DNA of 27,154 nucleotides from an uncultured Clostridia bacterium (GCA_934667105.1 CAKULG010000027.1:1-27154); one strand, 5' to 3'. Shown: positions 15,275 to 23,073, counted from the stretch's first letter. The notes: generated by a model from the sequence alone, not told the origin. Translations and numbers: made by a program.

Positions 15275-15918
15275 TTTATTCCTATTGCAAAAAATGCAAG
15301 CTGGAAAGCCCCGGCGACGCCTGCCGGGGCTGCGGCAAGCGCGCCTCCGCCGCGGGGCTGCGGGATGTGTGGAGCATCGCCGCCGTTCCCCTGGCGGACG
15401 GCCGCGCCTGGCGCGGGGCGCTGCTGACGCTGCTGGCGGTGACGGTGCTGCTGCTGCTGTTGGTGTTCGGGCTGGAGGCGATGCTCTCGGGCGGCGCGAA
15501 GGTGCAGGCCCTTTGGACGGGCGCGCTGCCCCGGTATATCTTCGCGGTGACGCCGCTGGGGCTGGCAATCACGTTTCTGTTCCTGCTTGCGCAGGGGCGG
15601 GAGGTGATCGTGTTCATCCTGGATGCGAAGGGCGCGCATCTGCAAACCTGGCATGAGCCCTCAGCACTGAAAAGCTGGGCCCGGCTGCAAAGCGCCGACC
15701 GCAGCAAGGACGTGCCCCAGCAGGATGGCTCCGTTATGCGCCTGGCCCAGGAGCGGCATATGCTCTGGCCCGATGTGCAGGCGGTGAAATACAAGCCCGG
15801 CCGCGCCGCTATCTATCTGTACCACACGCCCTACTGCGCCCCCATGGCGCTGCGCCTGCCCCCCGACGAATATGAAACGGCGGCGGCCTATGTGGGCAAA
15901 TACTGCAAGGGTAAATAA
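15271..15918 (+). CDS. Zinc-ribbon membrane protein, function unknown
   Basis: A 215-aa protein I cannot name. The N-terminus has a zinc-ribbon motif with Cys6, Cys9, Cys18 and Cys21 (YCKKCK, then CRGCGK). Two hydrophobic segments follow, about residues 49-70 and 88-110, then a soluble domain of about 105 residues with several beta-type stretches (REVIVFILDAKGAHLQTW, and AIYLYHTPYCAPMALRL). This C-terminal half could resemble a PH-like or YcxB-type domain, but the match is not strong. It begins inside the gpmI stop codon and so is likely coupled. deoC follows after 43 bp. Confidence 0.75.
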   Translation: MIYSYCKKCKLESPGDACRGCGKRASAAGLRDVWSIAAVPLADGRAWRGALLTLLAVTVLLLLLVFGLEAMLSGGAKVQALWTGALPRYIFAVTPLGLAITFLFLLAQGREVIVFILDAKGAHLQTWHEPSALKSWARLQSADRSKDVPQQDGSVMRLAQERHMLWPDVQAVKYKPGRAAIYLYHTPYCAPMALRLPPDEYETAAAYVGKYCKGK

Positions 15919-15961
15919 GCCCGAGAGCGGCGCTTTGCCGTCTGTAAAGGAGGCCTTTTCC

Positions 15962-16699
15962 ATGTCCATCACGCTGCATGAAATTGCGAAAATGCTGGAT
16001 CATTCCACCCTTCAGCCCTTCCTCACCCCGGAGGATATTCGCAAGGGCTGCGATATCGCCCTGGAATACGGCACGGCCACGGTGTGCGCCCGGCCGTATG
16101 ATATGCCCCTGGTGGTGAAGCGGCTGCGGGGCAGCGACGTGCTTCCCTGCACGGTGATCGGCTTCCCCCACGGCGCGCACCATACCTCGGTGAAGGTTTT
16201 CGAGGCGGAGCGCGCCCTGGATGACGGCTGCCGGGAGTTGGATATGGTGCTCAATATCGGCGAAATGCTGGCGGGTAACGAGCACTATGTACGCGATGAA
16301 ATCGCCAAGCTGGCCCAGGCCGCCCATGCCCGGAAGGCGCTGCTGAAGGTGATTCTGGAAACCTGCTATCTCTCCGACGCGCAAAAGCGCCTGGCCTGCC
16401 GCCTTTCGGAGGAAGCGGGGGCGGATTTTGTGAAAACCTCCACCGGCTACGGCACCCACGGGGCCACCATCGCGGATGTGCGGCTGATGCGGGAAAGCGT
16501 ATCCCCGGCGGTGCGGGTGAAGGCCTCGGGCGGAATCCGCACGCTGGATATGGTGTTGGCCTGCCGCCAGGCGGGGGCCAGCCGCTGCGGCGTATCCGCC
16601 ACGCAGAAAATCATGGAGGAGGCCCGGGCGCGTCAGGCCCAAGGCGCCCTCACCGAGCAGCCCTTGGCCGCGCCCGAGGAAAAGGGCGGCGCATATTAA
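15962..16699 (+). CDS. deoC: Deoxyribose-phosphate aldolase
   Basis: Cleaves 2-deoxyribose 5-phosphate to acetaldehyde and glyceraldehyde 3-phosphate, linking deoxynucleoside breakdown to glycolysis. The 245-aa product has MLDHSTLQP at 11-19, the catalytic Asp94 in ELDMVLNIG, the Schiff-base Lys158 in FVKTSTGYGTHGAT and Lys187 in VKASGGIRT. The C-terminal tail is slightly longer than in many relatives and rich in Ala and Glu. ATG 15962 follows AAAGGAGG with about eight bases between. The next gene, a phosphohexomutase, is a plausible phosphopentomutase-like partner but is 372 bp away across a hairpin-rich gap. Confidence 0.95.
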   Translation: MSITLHEIAKMLDHSTLQPFLTPEDIRKGCDIALEYGTATVCARPYDMPLVVKRLRGSDVLPCTVIGFPHGAHHTSVKVFEAERALDDGCRELDMVLNIGEMLAGNEHYVRDEIAKLAQAAHARKALLKVILETCYLSDAQKRLACRLSEEAGADFVKTSTGYGTHGATIADVRLMRESVSPAVRVKASGGIRTLDMVLACRQAGASRCGVSATQKIMEEARARQAQGALTEQPLAAPEEKGGAY

Positions 16700-16708
16700 A
16701 AAGAAAAG

Positions 16709-17010
16709 TGCAAGGCTGCTAAAGCGGCCTTTCAGGGTGTCGAAAAAGGATTTTCGACACCCTGTAAATGCAAGTCTGCTAAAGCAGTCTTGCATTTAGA
16801 GCATCATTTTCTTGTAAAATGGGTATCAAAGATACCTCATTTTACGGCCAGAAAATGATAGAGGAGGCGGCATTCTGCCGCTCCTCGGCGACGTACATGC
16901 CGCCGCCTGCGGATTTCAAATGAAGGGCTGACCGCCCTTCATTGCATCCCGCAAGTTTGTCTGCTACTTTTTTGACAGTCTGCAAGGCTGCTAAAGCGGC
17001 CTTGCATTTG
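16709..17010. repeat. Hairpin-rich non-coding cassette between deoC and the phosphohexomutase
   Basis: This gap holds no convincing gene. It contains at least six hairpins. Three share the core CTGCTAAAGC: 16712-16731, 16765-16798 and 16981-17006. Others are 16733-16764 (arms CAGGGTGTCGAAAA), 16803-16859 (arms ATCATTTTCT, with inner TAAAATG and GTATC), 16861-16886, and 16919-16943 (arms AATGAAGGGC). The first pair of shared hairpins and the last one bound the block, and both are followed by GCATTT. The layout suggests a mobile or duplicated non-coding unit. Confidence 0.6.
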
Positions 17011-17071
17011 AAATTATCGAGCAAAAATATCGGCGGAAACGTCTGAGTATAAATATAAGGAGGCCGTTTAG

Positions 17072-18790
17072 ATGGGATACCGGGAAGAATATCAAAGCTG
17101 GCTTACCCGCTTTGCCGCAGATCCGGATACCGTGGCGGAGCTGCAATCCATCGCCAAGGACGAAAAGGAAATTGAGGATCGCTTCTATACCGAACTGGCC
17201 TTTGGCACCGGCGGCCTGCGGGGCGTGCTGGGCATGGGCACCAATCGGATGAACGTTTACAATGTGCGCCGGGCCACCATGGGCCTGGCCCGGTCGCTGA
17301 AGGATCAGGGCATTGCGGATCGCGGCGTGGCGGTGGCCTATGACAGCCGCATCATGAGCGATGTGTTCGCCCGGGAAACCGCGCTGACCCTGGCGGCGGC
17401 GGGGGTGAAGGCGTATCTGTTTGATTCGCTGCGCCCCGTGCCCATTCTCTCCTTCGCCGTGCGGCATCTGGGCGCGGCGGCGGGGGTGATTATCACTGCC
17501 AGCCATAACCCGCCTCAATACAACGGCTATAAGGTGTACGCCGCCGACGGCGCGCAGCTGGCCCCTGAGGCGGCGGACGAGGTGACGCGCCATATCCGCG
17601 CCCTGCAATACGAGGATTGCGTGCCCATGCCCGAGGCGGAGGCCCGGGAAAAGGGCCTGCTGCAAATCATCGGCAATCGGGAAGTGGACGATGCGTATAT
17701 CGAAATGGTGAAAACCCTGGCGCTGCGGCCCGAACTGCTGCAAAAGCGGGGCGGGGAACTGAATATCGTCTATACCCCCCTGCACGGCACGGGCAATGTG
17801 CCCGTGCGCCGGCTGCTGCGGGAGTTGGGGGTTTCCCATGTGACGGTGGTGCCTCAGCAGGAAAAGCCCGACGGGCATTTCCCCACCGTCACCGCCCCGA
17901 ACCCGGAGGATCCCGCCGCCTTCCGCCTGGCCATTCCCTTGGCGGAGCAGGTGGGGGCCACCGTGGTCTTTGGCACCGACCCGGATTGCGACCGCCTGGG
18001 CGCGGCCGTGCGGGACGGTGAAGGCGTGTTCCACACCCTGACGGGCAACCAGATCGCCTGCCTGATGCTGGCGCATATCCTGAAAAGCCGCAAGGAAAGC
18101 GGCACGCTGCCCAAGAACGGCGCGGTGGTGAAATCTGTTGTGAGCACCGAGTTGGCCCGGGCTATCTGCCAGGATTACGGCGTGGAAATGGTGGAAGTGC
18201 TCACGGGCTTCAAATTCATCGGCGAAAAGATTCAGCAGTTTGAGGAAACGGGGGCCCACACCTTCCTTTTCGGCTTTGAGGAGAGCTTCGGTTATCTTTC
18301 CGGCACCGCCGTGCGGGATAAGGACGGCGTGAACGCCTCCCTGCTGCTGGTGGAGGCGGCCTGCGCCTGCATGGAGCGGTGCGAAACGCTGTACGACGCG
18401 CTGCAGGCCCTGTATCGCAAATACGGCTATTATCAGGAGCGGGGCATTTCCGTCACGCTGCCCGGCAAGGACGGCGCGGAAAAAATTCGCGGCATGATGG
18501 CGCATTTGCGCGCCTGCCCCCCCGAAAGCCTGGGCGGCTTGCGGGTGACGGCGGTGCGGGATTTCGATCGTTCCGTCCGCACGGAAAACGGCGTGGAAAC
18601 GCCCCTGGATTTCCCCAAATCCAACGTGCTCTATTTTGAATTGGAGGAGGGCAACTGGGTGTGCGTTCGTCCCAGCGGGACGGAGCCCAAGATCAAGCTG
18701 TACATCGCCTCCCGGGGCGCGGATCAGGCCCAGGCCGCCGCGCGCAACGAGGCCATGGCTCAGGCCGCTTCCGCCTTGCTGAAGGAGTAA
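17072..18790 (+). CDS. Phosphohexomutase (phosphoglucomutase/phosphomannomutase family)
   Basis: A 572-aa alpha-D-phosphohexomutase. The phosphoserine loop is ITASHNPPQYNGYK with Ser144. The metal-binding loop is GTDPDCDRLG near residue 310. The sugar-binding loop is FGFEESFGYL near 405, and the phosphate-binding loop near the C-terminus is RPSGTEPKIKLY. The N-terminal FGTGGLRGVLG is typical of the long Firmicutes form (PgcA-like), which works on glucose or mannose phosphates; a phosphopentomutase role is also possible in clostridia. ATG 17072 follows AAGGAGG with about nine bases between. It lies downstream of deoC, past the hairpin cassette. Confidence 0.92.
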   Translation: MGYREEYQSWLTRFAADPDTVAELQSIAKDEKEIEDRFYTELAFGTGGLRGVLGMGTNRMNVYNVRRATMGLARSLKDQGIADRGVAVAYDSRIMSDVFARETALTLAAAGVKAYLFDSLRPVPILSFAVRHLGAAAGVIITASHNPPQYNGYKVYAADGAQLAPEAADEVTRHIRALQYEDCVPMPEAEAREKGLLQIIGNREVDDAYIEMVKTLALRPELLQKRGGELNIVYTPLHGTGNVPVRRLLRELGVSHVTVVPQQEKPDGHFPTVTAPNPEDPAAFRLAIPLAEQVGATVVFGTDPDCDRLGAAVRDGEGVFHTLTGNQIACLMLAHILKSRKESGTLPKNGAVVKSVVSTELARAICQDYGVEMVEVLTGFKFIGEKIQQFEETGAHTFLFGFEESFGYLSGTAVRDKDGVNASLLLVEAACACMERCETLYDALQALYRKYGYYQERGISVTLPGKDGAEKIRGMMAHLRACPPESLGGLRVTAVRDFDRSVRTENGVETPLDFPKSNVLYFELEEGNWVCVRPSGTEPKIKLYIASRGADQAQAAARNEAMAQAASALLKE

Positions 18791-18819
18791 AGAATATAAG
18801 AAAACATGCGGGGGAAACG

Positions 18820-18880
18820 AGGGTTTCGGGCGGCAATTTAAGAATTGCTCGCCCTTAGCCGCCCCTAAGGGGGTCAGCAC
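18820..18880 (+). repeat. Solitary diverged copy of the right-edge 95-bp repeat
   Basis: The segment from GGGTTTCGGGCGGC through GCCGCCCCTAAG closely matches the core of the tandem repeat that begins at 26638. It has the same hairpin GCAATT-TAAG-AATTGC. The flanking base pairs and the last ten bases have drifted. It starts 30 bases past the phosphohexomutase stop. The array copy likewise begins shortly after a gene. Confidence 0.7.
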
Positions 18881-19100
18881 TCATCAGAGCGGTTGTCCAC
18901 AATTCGGCATTGTCGTACAGGGGCGCAGAAAACTGCGCCCCTATACTCTGTGCCTCCATTGGACCTTCATCCGCCCTTGGCGGCGGGAGATGAAGTCCCC
19001 TTCCGTAACCGCAATCGACGCGGCGGTTCGCTGCCGCTTCCGCCGCTTTTCGGCTGACTCGGGAGACACCCCCTTCCGAGAAGGTCGATTGGGTAAAAGG
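18881..19100. repeat. Non-coding mosaic of hairpins after the phosphohexomutase
   Basis: No gene is supported between 18791 and 19284. Hairpins seen are 18919-18942 (AGGGGCGCAG-AAAA-CTGCGCCCCT) and 18961-18998 (GGAC-TTCATC with GATGAA-GTCC and an inner CCGCC stem). There is also a long-range pairing AATCGAC (19013-19019) with GTCGATT (19084-19090). The last encloses GCGGC and CTCGG stem-loops. This looks like stacked intergenic repeat elements, not an open frame. Confidence 0.5.
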
Positions 19101-19141
19101 AGAAAATAAGAAATCGACTTGCTTTTTCGCAAACATGGAAA

Positions 19142-19186
19142 AAACGCTCCGACCTGCAATCCTGCTGCTTGCGGGCCGGAGCGTTT
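19142..19186. terminator. Bidirectional terminator after the DtxR-like gene
   Basis: AAACGCTCCG (19142-19151) pairs with CGGAGCGTTT (19177-19186), with an inner GCAA/TTGC pairing. T-runs follow on both strands: TTTTTT past 19191 on the plus strand and six Ts on the minus strand at 19139-19144. It can end the leftward feo transcript. Confidence 0.75.
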
Positions 19187-19234
19187 GTGTTTTTTATAGA
19201 TTCCCTTTCCATACGACTTTCTTGGGAGAGCGCA

Positions 19235-19268
19235 AGAGGGGGGTCTTTGGTCACAAAGAACCTCCTCT
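19235..19268 (-). repeat. GAGGGGG-TCTTTG hairpin directly after the DtxR-like gene
   Basis: Arms AGAGG...TCTTTG and CAAAGA...CCTCT form a stem 16 bases past the regulator stop. A closely similar hairpin sits at 19763-19798, after the FeoB-associated small gene. The shared sequence suggests a genome-wide intergenic element. Confidence 0.5.
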
Positions 19269-19284
19269 CGCATTATCTCTCGCA

Positions 19285-19641
19285 TTATTCTTCCTGGGCC
19301 AGGAGCTTTTCCAGGCTTTCCTTTTTCAGGCCGTGCATCAGCAGGAAGGCGGACTGCAGGCTTTCTTCGTGACTCAGGCCGTAGCGCCGCAGGAAGAGCA
19401 GAAACAGGCCGTCGCGCTGGGCTTCCAGTTCGCGGGCCAGGGCCTCTCCCGCAGGGGTGAGGTGTACGTCGCTATAGAGCGCCTTTTGCACCAGCCCCTT
19501 TTCCTGCAAAAGGGCCAGGGCGCGGTGCACGGTGGGGCGTTTAACGCCCAACAGCTGCGCCACATCCTTGGAGGCGACCGTTTCCAGGTTATCCGATAGG
19601 GCGAGAACCGCCAGCAGGCAGCGAATGAGGGCGGTGGACAT
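19285..19641 (-). CDS. DtxR/MntR-like iron-dependent regulator
   Basis: A 118-aa DNA-binding protein. The winged helix shows VASKDVAQLLGVKRPTVHRALALLQEKGLV followed by YSDVHLTPAGEALA, typical of the DtxR/MntR family. The C-terminal helices resemble the short, SH3-free metal-binding dimer domain. The usual N-terminal acidic ligands (in MntR, Asp8 and Glu11) are not seen, and the late EH motif is changed to MH. ATG 19639-19641 follows AAAGGAGG with nine bases between. It is the last gene of the feo operon, so it likely controls iron uptake through the TTAGA-type sites at 23030-23431. Confidence 0.8.
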   Translation of the reverse strand: MSTALIRCLLAVLALSDNLETVASKDVAQLLGVKRPTVHRALALLQEKGLVQKALYSDVHLTPAGEALARELEAQRDGLFLLFLRRYGLSHEESLQSAFLLMHGLKKESLEKLLAQEE

Positions 19642-19762
19642 GACGCGGGGCCTCCTTTTTTGCATTCGTTTGTCGTTATCGCCGGGGAAAGCCCTTGCCG
19701 GGAGGGGCGCGCCGGATGCGCTTCCCCTGCGCTTTTCCCTTCGGCTTTCCCGGAAGCGAGGA

Positions 19763-19798
19763 GGAGGGGGCTCTTTGGCTCCCCAAAGACCCCCCTCC
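19763..19798 (-). repeat. GAGGGGG-TCTTTGG hairpin between the small feo gene and the regulator
   Basis: GGAGGGGG with TCTTTGG pairs with CCAAAGA and CCCCCTCC, with one mismatch and a four-base loop. It lies in the 177-bp gap downstream of the FeoB-associated gene. It resembles the hairpin at 19235-19268. It may be an attenuator or a processing site; there is no T-run on the minus strand. Confidence 0.5.
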
Positions 19799-19818
19799 CG
19801 CTTATTCCAAATCGTTCC

Positions 19819-19950
19819 TCAGTGGCAGCCCTTGCAATGGGCGCAATCGCCGCCGCAGCTGGATTTGCCCTTGCGTTTATCGCTGACCAGCTTGTAAATC
19901 ACCAGGCCCACAATCAGGGCCAGCACGCCGCAGACAATTGCAGTGCCCAT
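19819..19950 (-). CDS. FeoB-associated Cys-rich small membrane protein
   Basis: A 43-aa protein. One hydrophobic helix (residues 3-23, AIVCGVLALIVGLVIY) is followed by Lys/Arg residues and a Cys-rich tail, SCGGDCAHCKGCH. This is the standard layout of the FeoB-associated Cys-rich membrane protein family found downstream of feoB in Firmicutes. The tail could handle iron or redox chemistry at the FeoB pore, but the role is not settled. Its ATG is one base after the feoB stop (19952-19954), so the two are surely co-transcribed. It is too short for most gene finders. Confidence 0.88.
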   Translation of the reverse strand: MGTAIVCGVLALIVGLVIYKLVSDKRKGKSSCGGDCAHCKGCH

Positions 19951-19951
19951 A

Positions 19952-22447
19952 TTACGCGCTCACTTTCTGCGCACGGGTTTCATGCGCATAGGGGTTTTTC
20001 CGGAAGAGCAGATACAGCATGGCAACCAGCAGCACCAGCGCCACAACCGTGCCCACGCCGAACACGCCCTGGAACATCATGCCGATCTGATACGTCATCA
20101 GCGCGATCACATAGGCGAAGCCGCACTGATAGCCGATGGCGAACCAGGTCCACTTGGCGTTGTTCATTTCGCGCTTGATGGCGCCCATGGCCGCGAAGCA
20201 GGGAGCGCACAGCAGGTTGAACAGCAGGAAGGAATAGCCCGCCAGGCCGGTGAAATGCAGCGCCAGGTTGGCATAGACGGAGAGATCGCCGCCGCCGTAG
20301 AGGATGCCCATGGTGCCCACGATGTTTTCCTTGGCGACCAGACCGGTGATGGAAGCCACAGCCGCCTGCCAGGTGCCCCAGCCCAGGGGCTGGAAGATCC
20401 AGGCGATGGCGCCGCCAATGGCAGCCAGAATGGAATGATCGATTTCGTCCTTGGCCAGCATGCGGAACGTGCCGTCCACAACGCCGAAGTAAGTGGTGAA
20501 CCAAACGAAGATGGTGGAGAGCAGGATGATGGTGCCGGCCTTCTTAATGAAGCTCCAGCCGCGCTCCCACATGCTGCGCAGCACGTTGCCCACCGTGGGC
20601 CAGTGATAAGCGGGCAGCTCCATCACGAAGGGAGCGGGATCGCCCGCGAACATCTTGGATTTCTTGAGGATGATGCCGCTGATGATGATGGCGGCCATGC
20701 CCACGAAGTAAGCGGAGGTGGAGATCCAGGGAGAGCCGCCGAACAGCGCGCCCGCGATCATGGCGATGAAGGGAACCTTCGCGCCGCAGGGGATGAAGGT
20801 GGTGGTGGTGATGGTCATGCGCCGGTCGCGCTCATTTTCAATGGTACGGCTGGCCATGATGCCAGGCACGCCGCAGCCCGTGCCGATAAGGATCGGGATG
20901 AAGGATTTGCCGCTCAGGCCGAACTTACGGAATACACGGTCCAGCACGAAGGCGATACGGGCCATATAGCCGCAGGCTTCCAGGAACGCCAGCAGCAGGA
21001 ACAGCACCAGCATCTGGGGCACGAAGCCCAGCACCGCGCCGACACCCGCCACAATACCATCCAGGATCAGGCCCTTCAGCCAATCCGCGCAGTTAATGGC
21101 GTCCAGCCCGCTTTCCACCAGTACCGGGATGCCGGGCACCCACACGCCGTAATCGGCGGGATCGGGCGCGTCAAAGCCGTTGGCCTCCAGATATTCCGCG
21201 CCTTTCAGATAGGTCATGGGGATGGTTTCATCCTTGCTGGCGCCTTCCGGAATCTCGGAATAATACACCGTCATATCGGAAACGGCCAGGGTTTCTTCAT
21301 CTTCCACCTGGCAGATAGCGGTCTGCTCTTCAGGCTGGAAGGCTTTGATCTGCTCCAGGGTCGCGTCCGCGTCGAAATCGTCCGCTTCGGGATCGATTTC
21401 CAGGCCCGTGAAGGCGCTGACCGCGTTCACAGCGGCGGAATAATTATCCGCTTTTTCGCTGTATTCCACGCTGCCGATGCCGAAGAGATGCCAGCCGTCG
21501 CCGAACACGCCGTCATTGGCCCAGTCCGTCGCGCCGGAGCCCACCGTGACCATGGAGATGTAATACACCAGGAACATCACCAGCGCGAAGATGGGCAGGC
21601 CCAGCCAGCGGTTGGTGACAACGCGGTCGATCTTATCCGAAACGGACAGCTTGCCCGCGTTCTTTTTCTTATAGCAGGCCTTAATGACCTGGGCGATATA
21701 GACGTAGCGCTCGTTGGTGATGATGCTCTCCGCATCGTCTTCCAACTCGGCTTCCGCCGCCTGAATATCGCTTTCGATATGCTTCATGGTGTCGGCGGGG
21801 ATCTTCAGCTGCTCCAGCACCTTGCTGTCCCGCTCGAAGATCTTGATGGCATACCAGCGCTGCTGCTCGGCGGGCAGGCCGTGAACGGCCGCTTCCTCGA
21901 TGTGGGCGATGGCATGCTCCACGGGGCCGGAGAAGGTATGCATGGGCACGGTCTTGGTGGAGTGGGCGGCCTGCACGGCAGCCTCCGCCGCTTCCATGAT
22001 GCCCTCGCCCTTCAAGGCAGAAATCTCCATCACCTTGCAGCCCAGCTGGCGGGAAAGCTCGGAAACGTTGATCTTATCGCCGTTCTTGCGAACCACGTCC
22101 ATCATGTTCACGGCCACCACCACGGGGATGCCCAGTTCGGTGAGCTGCGTGGTCAGATACAGGTTACGCTCCAGGTTGGTGCCGTCGATCAGGTTCAGGA
22201 TGGCGTCCGGGCGCTCGCCGATGAGGTAGTTACGGGATACAACCTCTTCCATCGTGTAGGGGGAGAGGGAATAGATGCCGGGAAGGTCCATGATAACGAC
22301 GTCGTCATGGCGCTTCAGGCGGCCTTCCTTCTTTTCCACGGTAACGCCGGGCCAGTTGCCCACGAATTGGTTAGAGCCGGTCAGGGCGTTGAACAGCGTG
22401 GTTTTGCCGCAGTTCGGATTGCCCGCCAGCGCAATCTTGATGGCCAT
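19952..22447 (-). CDS. feoB: Ferrous iron transport protein B
   Basis: An 831-aa inner-membrane Fe(II) transporter. The N-terminal G domain has GNPNCGKT (9-16), DLPG (54-57), NMMD (114-117) and SALKG (143-147). A GDI-like helical domain follows to about 275. The membrane part has the two Gate regions, with GTGCGVPGI near 522-530 and FIPCGAKVPF near 551-560. After the first membrane helix (about 281-302) there is an extra acidic stretch of about 115 residues (318-432), which makes this protein longer than the typical 650-770 aa. ATG 22445-22447 follows AAGGAGG with eight bases between. It lies between feoA genes and the Cys-rich small gene. Confidence 0.96.
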   Translation of the reverse strand: MAIKIALAGNPNCGKTTLFNALTGSNQFVGNWPGVTVEKKEGRLKRHDDVVIMDLPGIYSLSPYTMEEVVSRNYLIGERPDAILNLIDGTNLERNLYLTTQLTELGIPVVVAVNMMDVVRKNGDKINVSELSRQLGCKVMEISALKGEGIMEAAEAAVQAAHSTKTVPMHTFSGPVEHAIAHIEEAAVHGLPAEQQRWYAIKIFERDSKVLEQLKIPADTMKHIESDIQAAEAELEDDAESIITNERYVYIAQVIKACYKKKNAGKLSVSDKIDRVVTNRWLGLPIFALVMFLVYYISMVTVGSGATDWANDGVFGDGWHLFGIGSVEYSEKADNYSAAVNAVSAFTGLEIDPEADDFDADATLEQIKAFQPEEQTAICQVEDEETLAVSDMTVYYSEIPEGASKDETIPMTYLKGAEYLEANGFDAPDPADYGVWVPGIPVLVESGLDAINCADWLKGLILDGIVAGVGAVLGFVPQMLVLFLLLAFLEACGYMARIAFVLDRVFRKFGLSGKSFIPILIGTGCGVPGIMASRTIENERDRRMTITTTTFIPCGAKVPFIAMIAGALFGGSPWISTSAYFVGMAAIIISGIILKKSKMFAGDPAPFVMELPAYHWPTVGNVLRSMWERGWSFIKKAGTIILLSTIFVWFTTYFGVVDGTFRMLAKDEIDHSILAAIGGAIAWIFQPLGWGTWQAAVASITGLVAKENIVGTMGILYGGGDLSVYANLALHFTGLAGYSFLLFNLLCAPCFAAMGAIKREMNNAKWTWFAIGYQCGFAYVIALMTYQIGMMFQGVFGVGTVVALVLLVAMLYLLFRKNPYAHETRAQKVSA

Positions 22448-22518
22448 CTTTGTTTCCTCCTTTATTTTTCCGCCCGCCGGCCTGGGCCGGGAGCGCCGTT
22501 CGCTTTTTTTGCCGGGGA

Positions 22519-22740
22519 TTATTTCACTTCAATCAGTTCCGCGTCCGCCTTGCGAACGGACAGCTCGTAGCCCCGCACCGTCAACTCCACCGGGTCGCCC
22601 AGGGGCGCCACCTTGCGCACGTACACTTCCGTGCCCTTGGTCAGCCCCATGTCCATGATGCGGCGCTTCAGCGCGCCCTCGCCGTGCAGCCGCTCGATAA
22701 CGGCGGTTTCCCCGATCTTTACATCCTTCAGCGTTTTCAT
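22519..22740 (-). CDS. feoA: FeoA family protein (second copy)
   Basis: A 73-aa SH3-like protein. It has the LKDVKIGETAVIERL start, RRIMDMGLTKGTEVYV in the middle, and VELTVRGYELSVRKADAELI at the end, all typical of FeoA. FeoA proteins are cytosolic partners of FeoB and are thought to affect its G domain. ATG 22738-22740 follows AAAGGAG. It sits between the first feoA gene and feoB, with gaps of 57 and 71 bp. Confidence 0.93.
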   Translation of the reverse strand: MKTLKDVKIGETAVIERLHGEGALKRRIMDMGLTKGTEVYVRKVAPLGDPVELTVRGYELSVRKADAELIEVK

Positions 22741-22797
22741 GTTCCCGCTCCTTTCTCCTGGTGGGCGGCTTGGTTTGCGCTCGCCCCCCGCTTTGCC

Positions 22798-23010
22798 TTA
22801 CACCATAATGCGCATGGCCATGGTTTTATCCAGCGCGACGCGGCTTTCCTTCACGTTCAGGATCAGATTGCCGCCCAGTTCGCTGATCACCGTGACCTCT
22901 GCGCCGACCACGAAGCCCATTTCGGCCAGATGCTGGCGCACATCGTCCTGGCCGCTGATCTTTTTGATAATGTTGGCGTCGCCAACATTCGCCAGCCCCA
23001 ATGGCATCAT
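22798..23010 (-). CDS. feoA: FeoA family protein (first copy)
   Basis: A 70-aa SH3-like protein, first gene of the feo operon. It has VRQHLAEMGFVVGAEVTVISE and ILNVKESRVALDKTMAMRI, typical of FeoA. It differs enough from the second copy to suggest distinct roles. Two adjacent ATGs lie at 23008-23010 and 23005-23007; GGGGGAG sits seven bases before the first, which I take as the start. Upstream is the multi-operator control region. Confidence 0.92.
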   Translation of the reverse strand: MMPLGLANVGDANIIKKISGQDDVRQHLAEMGFVVGAEVTVISELGGNLILNVKESRVALDKTMAMRIMV

Positions 23011-23029
23011 AAGCGATCTCCCCCTCCAA

Positions 23030-23043
23030 TTAGATAAATCTAA
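23030..23043. promoter_or_regulatory. Inverted-repeat operator before feoA (site 1)
   Basis: TTAGATAAATCTAA, arms TTAGAT and ATCTAA, lies just before the first feoA ribosome site. It matches the TTAGA-N4-TCTAA pattern also found twice on the flavodoxin side and resembles DtxR/IdeR-type half sites. Confidence 0.65.
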
Positions 23044-23073
23044 CGCACGGGCTTTTAAAATGGTTAGAAAATG

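Noticed and set aside
13754..15568. Long minus-strand open frame opposite gpmI
   Set aside because: Shadow of a strongly conserved enzyme gene; composition is His/Gly/Gln-rich with no domain.
16842..17024. Small minus-strand frame of 60 codons in the hairpin cassette
   Set aside because: It runs through several perfect hairpins, lacks a good ribosome site, and its sequence is explained by the repeats. Such frames on repeats are often misannotated.
18941..19285. Minus-strand frames between the mutase and the regulator
   Set aside because: They cross the terminator and several inverted repeats and show no protein motif.
19943..22570. Long open frame on the plus strand opposite feoB
   Set aside because: It mirrors feoB on the other strand, is rich in His, Gly and Gln with no family motif, and is expected from the high GC content.
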